A stretch of DNA of 42,986 bases from Opitutales bacterium (GTDB lineage Bacteria > Verrucomicrobiota > Verrucomicrobiia > Opitutales > Seribacteraceae): contig JAQXCL010000051.1 of NCBI GenBank assembly GCA_029251885.1, positions 1 through 42,986 of the forward strand, in the 5' to 3' direction. Made by a program: the position numbers and the translations under genes. The notes under the pieces were generated by a model that worked only from the letters and a program-made list of their open reading frames with translations, searched no databases and was not told the DNA's origin. Position 1 is the first letter of the stretch. Each line of letters starts with the position of its first letter. Of this stretch, positions 17,657-26,876 are shown piece after piece.

Positions 17657-18318
17657 GATCCTTGTCCTTTCTGAGAAGTAGTTGCCTGCCCTACATAGTC
17701 TTGTAAGGCACGAAGATAAAGTACAATAGCCCAACGTTCATCAGGAGAAAGCCTGTCTTTGAGACCAAGCATAATTCCGGATGCAGAGCCATTTGAGATG
17801 GCATTGTAAAATTGTCCATCAGACCAAGCGGCGGCGGACTCTAAGTAAGTACCAGCATTTGATGAATCAGCAAGGTTTCTTGGATTAAGACCAAATTTGG
17901 CAGTTACACCTAAACCATTCCCATAATCACCGTGACAAACGGAACAATGAATGTCGTATTTTTCCCTACCTAAACGCATTGTTGACATATTTAGACCAGC
18001 CGGAACTGGTACACTCTTAACCCACTCACCGTTCGGTAATTTACCGGTAGTGTAAGCGTCGGTGTGAAACTGCGGTTGTGATGAGAAAACATTATGGGGA
18101 TCAATCGCAGTTCCTCGTAAAACAGTACCGGCAACGGGTAACCGGTCAGCACTGCCATCTGTAAAGCGAGAATTTGCTGTTTGAGCTTTGAATTTTGCTT
18201 GCCTATCCATATCAGGAAATACTTCGATTGGAGTATTTTTTGAATAATCACCCCGAAACCCAAGGATTGAGACAATGGTAATAACCAAAATGGCAAAGAT
18301 TGGTATGATGTATCTCAC
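17653..18318 (-). CDS. actE: ACIII subunit ActE, monoheme cytochrome c
   Basis: ActE is the monoheme cytochrome c subunit of alternative complex III and passes electrons from the ActA heme chain toward the acceptor. The 221-residue protein begins with a hydrophobic helix (about 3-22) acting as signal or anchor. Heme motif CSVCHG is at 125-130, followed by GNGLGVTAKFGLNPRNL and a C-terminal helix (DRLSPDERWAIVLYLRAL) typical of ActE. A likely axial Met lies in ASGIMLGLKDRL. No lipobox cysteine is visible near the N-terminus, so it looks membrane-anchored rather than lipidated. It starts 3 bp after actD and is coupled to actF by an ATGA overlap. Confidence 0.92.
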   Translation of the reverse strand: MRYIIPIFAILVITIVSILGFRGDYSKNTPIEVFPDMDRQAKFKAQTANSRFTDGSADRLPVAGTVLRGTAIDPHNVFSSQPQFHTDAYTTGKLPNGEWVKSVPVPAGLNMSTMRLGREKYDIHCSVCHGDYGNGLGVTAKFGLNPRNLADSSNAGTYLESAAAWSDGQFYNAISNGSASGIMLGLKDRLSPDERWAIVLYLRALQDYVGQATTSQKGQGS

Positions 18319-18321
18319 TTT

Positions 18322-18873
18322 TTAATCTATGGGTTCGCGGATAATTTGCACAGACTGACCACCAACTTCTTTAAGGAAACTGGCCGTTTCTTCATCATCA
18401 TACATTGGATCTTCAACTTCGATAACGATCATAAATTTATCATCACCGGTAAGACCAAAATCTGGGTGTTCAAAAACGGGGTGATTGTGCCTTGGTAAAC
18501 GGTTCAGAAAAAACATACCAAACAAAGTACCGAATGCGGCAAATAGAATGGTCAGTTCATAAAAAACTGGAAAAGGATAAATGGGACTGAAATATGGCTT
18601 ACCTCCTACGATTAACGGATAATCATACGCATTCATAAACCATACGATTAACATACCGGTAAAAAAGCCAGTTATCCCGCCAGCAAGTGTGAATCGAGGT
18701 ACTTTGGATCTCGCATAACCCATTTGAGCATCCAAGCCATGTACAGGGATAGGAGAAAAGCATTCCCAATTAGAATAGCCTTTTTCTTTTACCTTACCCG
18801 CAGCATCATACAGTTCTTTGGCGGAAGAAAATGTCGCTGCTGCTGCATATTTGATGTCCATAATATCACTCAT
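18322..18873 (-). CDS. actD: ACIII subunit ActD (DUF3341)
   Basis: ActD is a membrane subunit of alternative complex III with no known cofactor. The 183-residue protein opens with a soluble alpha/beta domain (about 8-50, including YAAAATFSSAKELYDAAGKV). Two membrane helices follow at about 60-80 and 95-120 (FYELTILFAAFGTLFGMFFL), joined by a loop with GGKPYFSPIYPFPV. The C-terminus has the family-typical DDKFMIVIEVEDPMYD region. Position between actC and actE, with 2-3 bp spacings, confirms the assignment. Confidence 0.93.
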   Translation of the reverse strand: MSDIMDIKYAAAATFSSAKELYDAAGKVKEKGYSNWECFSPIPVHGLDAQMGYARSKVPRFTLAGGITGFFTGMLIVWFMNAYDYPLIVGGKPYFSPIYPFPVFYELTILFAAFGTLFGMFFLNRLPRHNHPVFEHPDFGLTGDDKFMIVIEVEDPMYDDEETASFLKEVGGQSVQIIREPID

Positions 18874-18875
18874 GA

Positions 18876-20282
18876 TTAATGATCAGCATGGGGATCAGCT
18901 TGGGGCATGACGGACTTTACTTCGCACATGGGCATGAGAGGTAAAAATCGCAAGAAAAGAAGGAAAAGAACTGAGAAGAATCCAAAGGTTCCAAAAAATG
19001 TGAAAATATCTACGACCGTGGGCGAATAATAACCCCATGATGAAGGCAAGAAGTCACGGGATAAGGTAGTATTGGCGATAACAAACCTTTCAAACCACAT
19101 ACCAACATTTACGAAGATGGAAATAATCCAAACAAGCGGTGTGTTTTGACGAATCTTTTTGAACCAGAACAACTGCGGACAAATAACATTACATGATACC
19201 ATTATCCAGTAGGACCACCAGTAATTGCCGAATGCACGATTGATAAAGGCAAAACCCTCGTAGGAGTTTGCCCCATACCAAGCAATAAAGAACTCCATTG
19301 CGTACGCATATCCAACAATGCTACCTGTCGCTAGCGTAATCATACACATGTTATCAATGTGTTTTTGTGTGATCAAATCACGCAGACCAAAAACCGCACG
19401 AACTGGGAGGAGGAGAGTCAAAACCATTCCGAAGCCAGAGAAAATCGCTCCGGCAACAAAGTAGGGAGGGAAAATTGTGGTATGCCAACCTGGCAAATTG
19501 GCCACAGCAAAGTCAAATGAAACGATTGTATGAACCGAAAGAACGAGGGGAGTAGAAAGGCCTGCAAGAAGAAGGTAAGCCATCTCGAAATTACGCCAGT
19601 GATTGTTTGCATTCCGCCAACCCATTGCAAAAAATCCATAAAAATATTTACGCCAAGTCTCGGTTGCACGATCACGAAGTACCGCCATATCTGGAATCAT
19701 TCCCATGTACCAAAAGAGTATTGAAACTGTTGCATATGTAGATACAGCAAAAACATCCCACTCAAGTGGACTCCGAAACTGCGGCCATATTGCATTAGCA
19801 TTTGGGATGGGAAAAAGCCACCAGGCAAACCAGACTCTACCCACATGGAAGAGTGGGAAAATACCTGCACATAAAACAGCGAACACCGTCATGGCTTCTG
19901 AAGCTCTATTTATAGATGTTCTCCATTTCTGTTTAAGTAGACAGAGTACTGCAGAAATCAAAGTCCCAGCATGTCCAATACCGATCCAGAAAACAAAATT
20001 AACAATCGCCCAACCCCAATTGACAGGGTTGTTATTCCCCCAAACACCTACGCCGGTAGATACAAGGTAGACCAAACCCATTCCAGTAAAACTGGCAATG
20101 CAAAGTGCAGTAATGAAGCACCACCACCACCAAGTTGGGGTCTTTGATTCGACGATTCCACAAACCTTATCGGTAACCCATTTGTAATCCCGATTGTTAA
20201 GAACTAAGGGAACATCTTTCCAAGGAGCGGGGTCGACCTTTTTCAAGATCTCGTGTTCTTCGACTTCTTTCACCTCAGACAT
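18876..20282 (-). CDS. actC: ACIII subunit ActC (NrfD-like quinol-binding membrane subunit)
   Basis: ActC is the NrfD/PsrC-like integral membrane subunit of alternative complex III that forms the main quinol-oxidation site near ActB. The 468-residue product has a soluble N-terminal segment (about 1-50) and about ten membrane helices. The motifs [13 protein letters not shown] (His104) and [15 protein letters not shown] (His146) are characteristic. A C-terminal helix pair with [20 protein letters not shown] is followed by a short His-rich tail. Length is normal for the family. The gene sits 2 bp after actB and 2 bp before actD. Confidence 0.94.
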   Translation of the reverse strand: MSEVKEVEEHEILKKVDPAPWKDVPLVLNNRDYKWVTDKVCGIVESKTPTWWWWCFITALCIASFTGMGLVYLVSTGVGVWGNNNPVNWGWAIVNFVFWIGIGHAGTLISAVLCLLKQKWRTSINRASEAMTVFAVLCAGIFPLFHVGRVWFAWWLFPIPNANAIWPQFRSPLEWDVFAVSTYATVSILFWYMGMIPDMAVLRDRATETWRKYFYGFFAMGWRNANNHWRNFEMAYLLLAGLSTPLVLSVHTIVSFDFAVANLPGWHTTIFPPYFVAGAIFSGFGMVLTLLLPVRAVFGLRDLITQKHIDNMCMITLATGSIVGYAYAMEFFIAWYGANSYEGFAFINRAFGNYWWSYWIMVSCNVICPQLFWFKKIRQNTPLVWIISIFVNVGMWFERFVIANTTLSRDFLPSSWGYYSPTVVDIFTFFGTFGFFSVLFLLFLRFLPLMPMCEVKSVMPQADPHADH

Positions 20283-20284
20283 TT

Positions 20285-23200
20285 TTAATGGGTTCCGTGC
20301 TCATCTCCATGATGCGAGGGATGTGCTTTGTCGTGGTATTCACGAGCAGAATGAGGTGATACTGCAAAATCTGGCATCCGTGGATTAGGGTTACGAACTT
20401 TTGCAAGAAAGGTAGTGCGAGGACGTGTGTTTAAATAACCAAGGACTGAATAGTCCCTTGGATTATTTTTCAATTTACTGACCTCACTTTTCGGATCACT
20501 TATGTCACCAAATACAATCGCTTCGCTCGGACAAACTTGTTGACATGCCGTTTTGATAGTCCCGTCTGGTACTTTAAGATCAGATTTTTCGAGTATTATA
20601 CCTGCTCCATCCTTACCAGATTCGAGTTTAGCAGAGTGCTGAGCATTTACCTTGGTTCGGATCTTGGACTCCTGAATTCGTTGAACGCAGTAAGTGCATT
20701 TCTCCATAATTCCACGCATACGAACCGTAACATCAGGATTTTTTCCCATGTCCACAAGGGAATCATTTTTTTCTCCAATAGGCCCTTGATAGAGCTCATC
20801 AGTATTACGTTTATTCCAATCAAAAAAGTTAAAGCGGCGGACCTTGTAAGGACAATTATTCGCACAATACCTAGTTCCAACACAACGATTGTAAGCCATC
20901 GCGTTCAAACCTTCTTCGTCATGCACGGTTGCGTTGACAGGACAAACACTCTCACAAGGTGCCGTTTCACAATGCATACATGCTATGCCTTGGAAAGAAA
21001 CCTGAACATCAGATGGAATCTCCGCTCCATCACGAGCAGTTGAACTAAAGTAGCGATCTAAACGAATCCAGTGCATCTCGCGGCCACGAAGAACCTGGTC
21101 CTTACCAACTACGGGAATGTTATTCTCGCTCTGACAGGCAACTACGCATGCACTACAACCAGTACACTGATTTAAATCAATAGTCATTCCCCACTGGTGG
21201 ATACCAAAGACATCAGATTTTTCGTAAGTATGATCTGGATGCTCGTAAGCAGAATTCCCCCGGGGGGTGGAAGTCGCTTTTTCCTCAAGAGATTTATCTT
21301 GGTCTTTTCCCCACATTGGCGGGGAATGAGACTCAGCACCCATGTGATCAGCAAACTCTGGATCAGAAATATATTCATCAGCGTTGGCCTCGCGAACAAT
21401 CGCCCGACCCTCCATCGACCAATGCTCCTGAACATTTGCCAAAATTTGAAAACGACCCGTTGGCTCCAAGGAAGCTCCTTTTAGTGTCAAGGAACCTGAA
21501 CCATCCAACAAAGGAGTAGAATCATAACCTGTGCCCTGCCCTACTCGACCGACATGAGTACGCCCAAAACCAAGTGTTGCTACCACTGTATAATCAGCTA
21601 AGCCAGGCTGTACATAAAGGGGTGCCTCGATCTTACGATCGCCCAAATTAACAACTACGATAGGAGCTTTTTGTTTACCACCATCAAACTGGGCCACATC
21701 TGGAGCAATCTGACCACTCTTGTTGAGCATTGTTGGTTTAGGCAGAAGACCGATACCTGCGTGCTTAGCCTCCAATTCCTTCGCTAAAACAGGACTAATT
21801 AATAAGGCGTTATCCCAAGTAAGTTTACTAATGGGATCCGGACACTCCTGCATCCATCCATTATTGGAATACTGACCATCATGTGCATGGAAGTCAGGGA
21901 TAATGAGAACATCTAACTGATCAGCAGACAAGGTTGCCGGCTTCGCCTGTTTTGGTTTAATGGCAACAATCGCTGACCTGGGATCAACATCGTTGGCTTT
22001 GACTGCCTTGAAGTCGAGAGAACCAAGACGCAAAAAATCGTCAAATTTTGCCCCAGGTGAAAGATTTTTGTGAAGGTCTTTAACGCGAGAATAATCATCC
22101 GCCTTATCGCCAATTAAATGGGCAAGTAAAGATGTCTCGGAAATGGTATCAAATAATGGAGCAAGTAAAGGTTGTACAGGTACCGCAACAGACTTGTCCC
22201 ATGTCAGACCAACATCCCAACTTTCAAGGTAATGAGACTGACCCAGGTGGTGATCGGCAATCTGAGAGCTTTCATCGATGGATGAGCCCAAGCGCAAAAC
22301 ATACTTAAGCTTCTTGGAAAGTTCCCCCCAATTAATAAATCCCTTGGTGTGATAAACAGGGTTACCACCAAGTATGATCAATCTCTCAATCTCGCCATCA
22401 TTTACAAGATTGGCTAGAGATGCAATAGAACCATCGGAATGATTAGTCTCTATATAATCAATGGTTTGCCCGATTGAGCCGAGTGCACGGTTCATAGCAT
22501 AGGCAATTAGTTGTACCTCCTGAGGTAAATGAGAACCCGCAAGAATGACCGATTGTTTGGGTCGAGAAAGTAAATCGGTAACTGCCTCCGATGCCCATGC
22601 TTGATGTTGTTGTGCCCCAGTTCCAAGTTTTTTAAGATGATTGAGTAAGCCCTCATCAGCCGTCTTGGTTCTTGAAAACAATTCAGCCGCGACAAGACTT
22701 GCAAATGCTGTCATAGCAGAAGAGTCAAGCCGTAGGCGATGATCGGCAACCCCACCAGTACGGGAAAGGTCAGCCTCAACAACATAGAGACGATTCATCT
22801 TCTTGGCATCACCTGGGTTGAGGACTTTGCGTCCGCCCATAAAAGACTTGGAATTTGCTAATTCGTTAGCCTCACGATTGCCAAGGAAATCGTTATCTAG
22901 TGAAAGAACTCGCTTGGCTGAGACCAGTTTTGGAACTGCACGCATTCCTAATTTTGCACCCAATGCCTTACTGAGTAGACGCTCAGCAGAACAGTAGTCC
23001 ACAACATCATGCTCAAAAAACTTAATTCCCTTGGCCTTGGCCTTTTTGATTAAAGACTGACGAGTTAAGGAGTGCGAATGATTCGCGAGCAAAGCAACCT
23101 TACCGTTAGAAACTTCATCAGTTAATGACTCGAGGATAGAAGAAGTGGATACTTTCTTCCACCGATTCATACCACTCTTCAATGATTGACGGGCAAAACT

Positions 23201-23656
23201 TCCCTGAGCCCGATCCGGATCGTACAAATCTAAAACACTTGCTTGTGAGTAAATATCAGTACTTCCACCATAAGGAAGATAGGAAGGATTCCCTTCAACC
23301 TTGGTTGGTCGACCTTGATGACTTTCGACAATTAAAGGAATGTAGCCTCGGGAAGATGGCTGAGAGGTAGCGTAATACGCAGGCACTCCAGAGATTAACT
23401 CTTCTGGGCTTTTACCATATGGAAGTATTACGTGCTCAGGTCGACGACAACCAGTCATGCCCAAACCCGCTAAACCAAAGGATGCGGCCATTAACTTAAC
23501 AAAACTACGCCTCTGTACTCCATCAAGCATACTTGCACCTTCAGGAAACTCGCGTGAGACCCAATCCTCAAAACCTGGGGTTTCAGCCAAGCTATCTAAA
23601 CTTTTCCAATACTCTTTGCCTACAGGCAATTCCGGTGGATTATTTTCCATGATCAT
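20285..23656 (-). CDS. actB: ACIII subunit ActB (molybdopterin-like domain fused to iron-sulfur domain)
   Basis: ActB is the large periplasmic subunit of alternative complex III. The predicted protein has 1123 residues. The N-terminus has a Tat-type signal, [19 protein letters not shown], near residues 48-66, followed by a possible lipobox (MTGC). A molybdopterin-oxidoreductase-like domain (about 70-780) has no cofactor in characterised ACIII. The ferredoxin-like domain (about 823-1057) has 15 ordered cysteines: [39 protein letters not shown] and CQQVC. That count fits three [4Fe-4S] and one [3Fe-4S] cluster. The frame is open to 23698, but ATG 23656 overlaps the actA stop as ATGA; ATG 23650 is equally possible. 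The C-terminal tail is His-rich. Confidence 0.94.
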   Translation of the reverse strand: MIMENNPPELPVGKEYWKSLDSLAETPGFEDWVSREFPEGASMLDGVQRRSFVKLMAASFGLAGLGMTGCRRPEHVILPYGKSPEELISGVPAYYATSQPSSRGYIPLIVESHQGRPTKVEGNPSYLPYGGSTDIYSQASVLDLYDPDRAQGSFARQSLKSGMNRWKKVSTSSILESLTDEVSNGKVALLANHSHSLTRQSLIKKAKAKGIKFFEHDVVDYCSAERLLSKALGAKLGMRAVPKLVSAKRVLSLDNDFLGNREANELANSKSFMGGRKVLNPGDAKKMNRLYVVEADLSRTGGVADHRLRLDSSAMTAFASLVAAELFSRTKTADEGLLNHLKKLGTGAQQHQAWASEAVTDLLSRPKQSVILAGSHLPQEVQLIAYAMNRALGSIGQTIDYIETNHSDGSIASLANLVNDGEIERLIILGGNPVYHTKGFINWGELSKKLKYVLRLGSSIDESSQIADHHLGQSHYLESWDVGLTWDKSVAVPVQPLLAPLFDTISETSLLAHLIGDKADDYSRVKDLHKNLSPGAKFDDFLRLGSLDFKAVKANDVDPRSAIVAIKPKQAKPATLSADQLDVLIIPDFHAHDGQYSNNGWMQECPDPISKLTWDNALLISPVLAKELEAKHAGIGLLPKPTMLNKSGQIAPDVAQFDGGKQKAPIVVVNLGDRKIEAPLYVQPGLADYTVVATLGFGRTHVGRVGQGTGYDSTPLLDGSGSLTLKGASLEPTGRFQILANVQEHWSMEGRAIVREANADEYISDPEFADHMGAESHSPPMWGKDQDKSLEEKATSTPRGNSAYEHPDHTYEKSDVFGIHQWGMTIDLNQCTGCSACVVACQSENNIPVVGKDQVLRGREMHWIRLDRYFSSTARDGAEIPSDVQVSFQGIACMHCETAPCESVCPVNATVHDEEGLNAMAYNRCVGTRYCANNCPYKVRRFNFFDWNKRNTDELYQGPIGEKNDSLVDMGKNPDVTVRMRGIMEKCTYCVQRIQESKIRTKVNAQHSAKLESGKDGAGIILEKSDLKVPDGTIKTACQQVCPSEAIVFGDISDPKSEVSKLKNNPRDYSVLGYLNTRPRTTFLAKVRNPNPRMPDFAVSPHSAREYHDKAHPSHHGDEHGTH

Positions 23657-24393
23657 CGGTGGCACCCCGTACAACTGAGGGGTGGATGAACACCCCAATT
23701 ATCTTTCAATTCAAGACCGGCATGGACTTGGGCGATCAGAGGATCCACTCCCTCTTCGTCACTTACCTGCCAAGATAAATTAGTCACCTCATCCAATGGA
23801 CGAAGGGCTTTTTCTGGGTTTCGGTGACAATCCAAACAAAAGGCCATGCTCAAGTGTTTGTCGTGATGGACTTCAACCATTTGATCAACGCGCCCATGAC
23901 ATTCAACACAACTGATTCCACGATTAACATGAATGGCGTGGTTAAAATATACATAATCCGGAGCCTTGTGAATGCGAACCCAGGGAATGGCCGGACCGGC
24001 GTTGAGGATACCATCCTCATTTACATCTTCTCCTTCTGAAAGTTTGCCATCCTTATCAGAATCCTCTCCATAAAATGAAGCACGAACCGGCTCAAGCAAC
24101 GGGGAATCTCCCTTGATGTTTTGATGGCAGGACATACATACATTTGCTCCAGGAATGTTAGCGTGGGACGATTTATCTACACCAGTGTGGCAGTAACGAC
24201 AATCTAAGCCCAACTCACCAGCATGAAATTCATGATTGTAAGAAACAGGTTGCGTAGGTTGGTAACCGACGCGGGTGTATTTAGGAGTCGCGTAATAAGT
24301 AATGCCAACTGTAACAACTCCACCCAAAATTCCCAACGATAAGATCAGCTTAACCGGGATGGTATTAGACCAGCTTGGAAAGATGTTTCTCAT
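23653..24393 (-). CDS. actA: ACIII subunit ActA, pentaheme cytochrome c with EF-hand-like insertion
   Basis: ActA is the multiheme cytochrome of alternative complex III. The 246-residue protein has an N-terminal membrane anchor (about 14-34) and five CxxCH motifs: CRYCH (65), CMSCH (86), CVECH (162), CLDCH (186) and CTGCH (241). HVNRGISCVECHG and HHDKHLSMAFCLDCH are family hallmarks. Between hemes 2 and 3 an extra loop contains DSDKDGKLSEGE (111-122), a textbook calcium-binding EF-hand or dockerin loop, followed by the partial repeat DVNEDGILN. I do not recall this loop in characterised ActA proteins. This is the first gene of the long minus-strand run, and its promoter should lie in 24394-24608. 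No Shine-Dalgarno is visible. Confidence 0.95.
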   Translation of the reverse strand: MRNIFPSWSNTIPVKLILSLGILGGVVTVGITYYATPKYTRVGYQPTQPVSYNHEFHAGELGLDCRYCHTGVDKSSHANIPGANVCMSCHQNIKGDSPLLEPVRASFYGEDSDKDGKLSEGEDVNEDGILNAGPAIPWVRIHKAPDYVYFNHAIHVNRGISCVECHGRVDQMVEVHHDKHLSMAFCLDCHRNPEKALRPLDEVTNLSWQVSDEEGVDPLIAQVHAGLELKDNWGVHPPLSCTGCHR

Positions 24394-24608
24394 TGGGCGA
24401 TTGAGGAGCGTGGGTTATGAGTTGGTTAACAATTAGTTCAGAAAAAACGGGCTAATCTTTCTGCTATCGACTGATTGCCTCCGGTACAATATTAAAAAAG
24501 CTAACTACTACCTATTAAATTTACTTAATGCCATTCATTAGGATTATTTAGCATCGTTTAAGCACAAATTTTGTGTTGGAAGTAAATGTTCCTCTGTAAA
24601 TAAAAAAT
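24394..24608. promoter_or_regulatory. Divergent intergenic region upstream of actA and the FAD oxidoreductase gene
   Basis: This 215-bp AT-rich region separates the actA start from the divergent FAD oxidoreductase gene, and both promoters should lie here. I see no convincing -35/-10 pair on either strand. A 13-bp inverted repeat, CACAAA-T-TTTGTG, lies at 24563-24575, about 33 bp before the FAD gene start. It could be an operator but is short enough to occur by chance. No open frame or RNA gene is evident. Confidence 0.45.
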
Positions 24609-26810
24609 TTGAAACCTAAACCTAAAAGAGCAGATATTGTAATTATCGGAGGAGGTTTATCCGGGATATCTTCTGCATTAGCAGCATCTCGTGAAGGGGC
24701 TACAGTAGCTTTAGTTGAAAGACTTGACGAATGGGGAGGTAGTATTGGTGAGTTTACTCAAATGCCAGTTGATTCTCCAAGCACCTCAAATGAAATTTTT
24801 TTCAGAGAATCGGGGATATTTGAAGAAATTATCTCTCACCTTAGATTAGACAATCAAGAAGGTACTTATGCTGGGCAATCGCGGGCACTTACGACTCTAT
24901 TAAAATCCGAACCAAAAATATCCACCTTTTTAGGATACCATTGTTTAAGTGCAACTCTTAGTCCTGATAAGGATAGAATTGAAACTTGCACCGCAATAAA
25001 CCTCCAGGAGGGGAATGAAGTACTGTTTCGTGCAAAGTACTTTATTGATGCATCAAACCGTGGTCACCTCGCAAAATTGGCAGGGGCACCCGGGGAAACG
25101 GGTGTAAATTCAATACCGGATACTCAAGGTTATCATAAAACAATTTTTCGGTCCGCCGCCCTTGTCGAAATAGATAAAAGCACGGAACCCACCCATTTCT
25201 GCTGTCCCGAATGGATAAACATAAAGTGGGAAAAAAACTCTATTTCAGCCCGCACCGCCTGGATGGAGTCACTAGAACGCCATCTTTGTGGTTTTCACCA
25301 TTTGGAATGGATTTCTGAGGATTCAGCAGTTCCAAATGCTTCGGAACTTTGCTGGACTGCCTGGGACTACTTAAAAAACCGTTCCCCTTTAAAAGATTTG
25401 GCTAAAGGACTTTTAATCAAGCGTGTCATCCCACTTTCCACCCCCAAAAATACTTTCCGTGGCTCAGGAGATTATACCTTAACTAAGGAGGACTTACTCT
25501 CAGGTAGAGCATACTCTGATTCAGTTGCAGTTGGACGTTCCCCTTTGTGCGAAAATAATTCTTTGATCTATTCCTCCACGGGTAAATTTGCCCTCCCAAA
25601 AGCCTTTGAAATCCCGCTCCGCTGCCTTTATTCCAAAAAGGTAAGGAATCTTTTATGGACAGGGGGACACGCATCTTGTGACGCTGTTACCTCCCTTAAT
25701 CTTTCCCATCCTCCAACAGCAGCCCAAATGGGCGTCGCCACTGGATTTTGTGCAGCCCAATGTATCGCTCAAAAAAGATTACCGAGAACTTTGGCCAAGG
25801 AAGGTTACATAGAAAAAATCAGGGAGCAACTAGCCCAAAGAAATCACCGGACGAGCATTTTGCCATTTGCAGACAAAGCGAACCTAGCCGTTCGAGGAAC
25901 TGCACTAGCTTCAACCACTTGGTCTGCACGCAACATAGAAGAACTTCCTACCGAAGACGGTATTGAAACGACAGCCTGCCTGGTTCAATTTCCCATAATC
26001 ACTGATAAACTAGAGACTGTTAGATTTCTCGTATCATGCCGTAGTCCTCAAAACTTTGATGTTCGTTTGATGTCAGGCTCTAATGAAAATAAAAATATTC
26101 TAGGTACTTGCTTGGAGGTTGACTCTGTTAAAGTAGCCAAAGCTGGAAAGCAATGGATCGAATTTAATTTTAATACTCAATTACCTTCTAAAAGTTGGTA
26201 TTTTCTTGAAATTCGTTCTGTACAAAATTTTTGTTTGATTGAAGCCCGCAACGCTCCAGTCGGTTTTAATGTTCAATACCCCCGGAAGTTGAGCAAGGTC
26301 GACGGAGAAAATCAGTATTCTAATTATTGTCCGATTCCCAATTACGATCCATCTCCACATAACTGTCCAGTTATGGAAATAACTCCGAATCAAAACATTT
26401 ACCAAGCTAATGAAGTTATCACAGATTCGTCTCGTCCTTACAAAACACCGGGACTTTGGATTTCGAGACCCACCAATTTTTCCTATCCCGAATTTATTGA
26501 GCTTAGTTGGACAACCCCGATATCTGCTTCAAGGATAGATTTATTTTTTGACCCTTCTTTTGGATACAACTCTTACCCACACCCTCAGCCAACAAGATGT
26601 GGTCCATCAATTTCCTTGATTAAAGATTATAAAATCTACTCAACCGACCCAAATGGAAAATCTAGCTGCTTGATTGAAGTTCAGGAAAATCTTAGTGCCC
26701 ACCGATCTCATCTGTTTGAAGATCAACCAATAAAATCCATAGAATTGGAAATATTATCAACCCACGGACTTGATCGGGCACAGGTCTTTCGGATTGCCTT
26801 ATATGAATGA
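24609..26810 (+). CDS. FAD-dependent oxidoreductase with C-terminal beta-sandwich-like region
   Basis: This 733-residue protein starts almost directly with an FAD-binding Rossmann fold: ADIVIIGGGLSGISSALAAS (GxGxxG-type at 14-19) and an acidic residue, Glu37, ending strand 2. The first part (about 1-400) resembles the FAD_oxidored family, including YFIDASNRGHLAKLAGAPGE and a late GGHASCDAVTSLN block that typically contacts flavin. About 300 further residues, from roughly 420, look beta-rich. The end (IKDYKIYSTDPNGKSS through IKSIELEILSTHGLDRAQVF) resembles a galactose-binding or discoidin-like sandwich. No signal peptide is seen. The start is TTG at 24609. Substrate unknown; the C-terminal module hints at carbohydrate chemistry (inference). 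Confidence 0.8.
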   Translation: MKPKPKRADIVIIGGGLSGISSALAASREGATVALVERLDEWGGSIGEFTQMPVDSPSTSNEIFFRESGIFEEIISHLRLDNQEGTYAGQSRALTTLLKSEPKISTFLGYHCLSATLSPDKDRIETCTAINLQEGNEVLFRAKYFIDASNRGHLAKLAGAPGETGVNSIPDTQGYHKTIFRSAALVEIDKSTEPTHFCCPEWINIKWEKNSISARTAWMESLERHLCGFHHLEWISEDSAVPNASELCWTAWDYLKNRSPLKDLAKGLLIKRVIPLSTPKNTFRGSGDYTLTKEDLLSGRAYSDSVAVGRSPLCENNSLIYSSTGKFALPKAFEIPLRCLYSKKVRNLLWTGGHASCDAVTSLNLSHPPTAAQMGVATGFCAAQCIAQKRLPRTLAKEGYIEKIREQLAQRNHRTSILPFADKANLAVRGTALASTTWSARNIEELPTEDGIETTACLVQFPIITDKLETVRFLVSCRSPQNFDVRLMSGSNENKNILGTCLEVDSVKVAKAGKQWIEFNFNTQLPSKSWYFLEIRSVQNFCLIEARNAPVGFNVQYPRKLSKVDGENQYSNYCPIPNYDPSPHNCPVMEITPNQNIYQANEVITDSSRPYKTPGLWISRPTNFSYPEFIELSWTTPISASRIDLFFDPSFGYNSYPHPQPTRCGPSISLIKDYKIYSTDPNGKSSCLIEVQENLSAHRSHLFEDQPIKSIELEILSTHGLDRAQVFRIALYE

Positions 26811-26876
26811 AATAAAATTTATGTGGCAAAGATTGATTGATTTTCTTTCCAATACAGCATTAATTAAAAATTGTAT

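Noticed and set aside
20537-21043. 168-codon plus-strand frame inside actB
   Set aside because: It lies opposite the iron-sulfur domain of actB, whose cysteine pattern is intact. The antisense product shows no recognisable features.
24563-24575. Inverted repeat CACAAA-T-TTTGTG upstream of the FAD oxidoreductase gene
   Set aside because: Arms of six bases recur by chance several times in a window this size. It is recorded under the intergenic region but not called as an operator.
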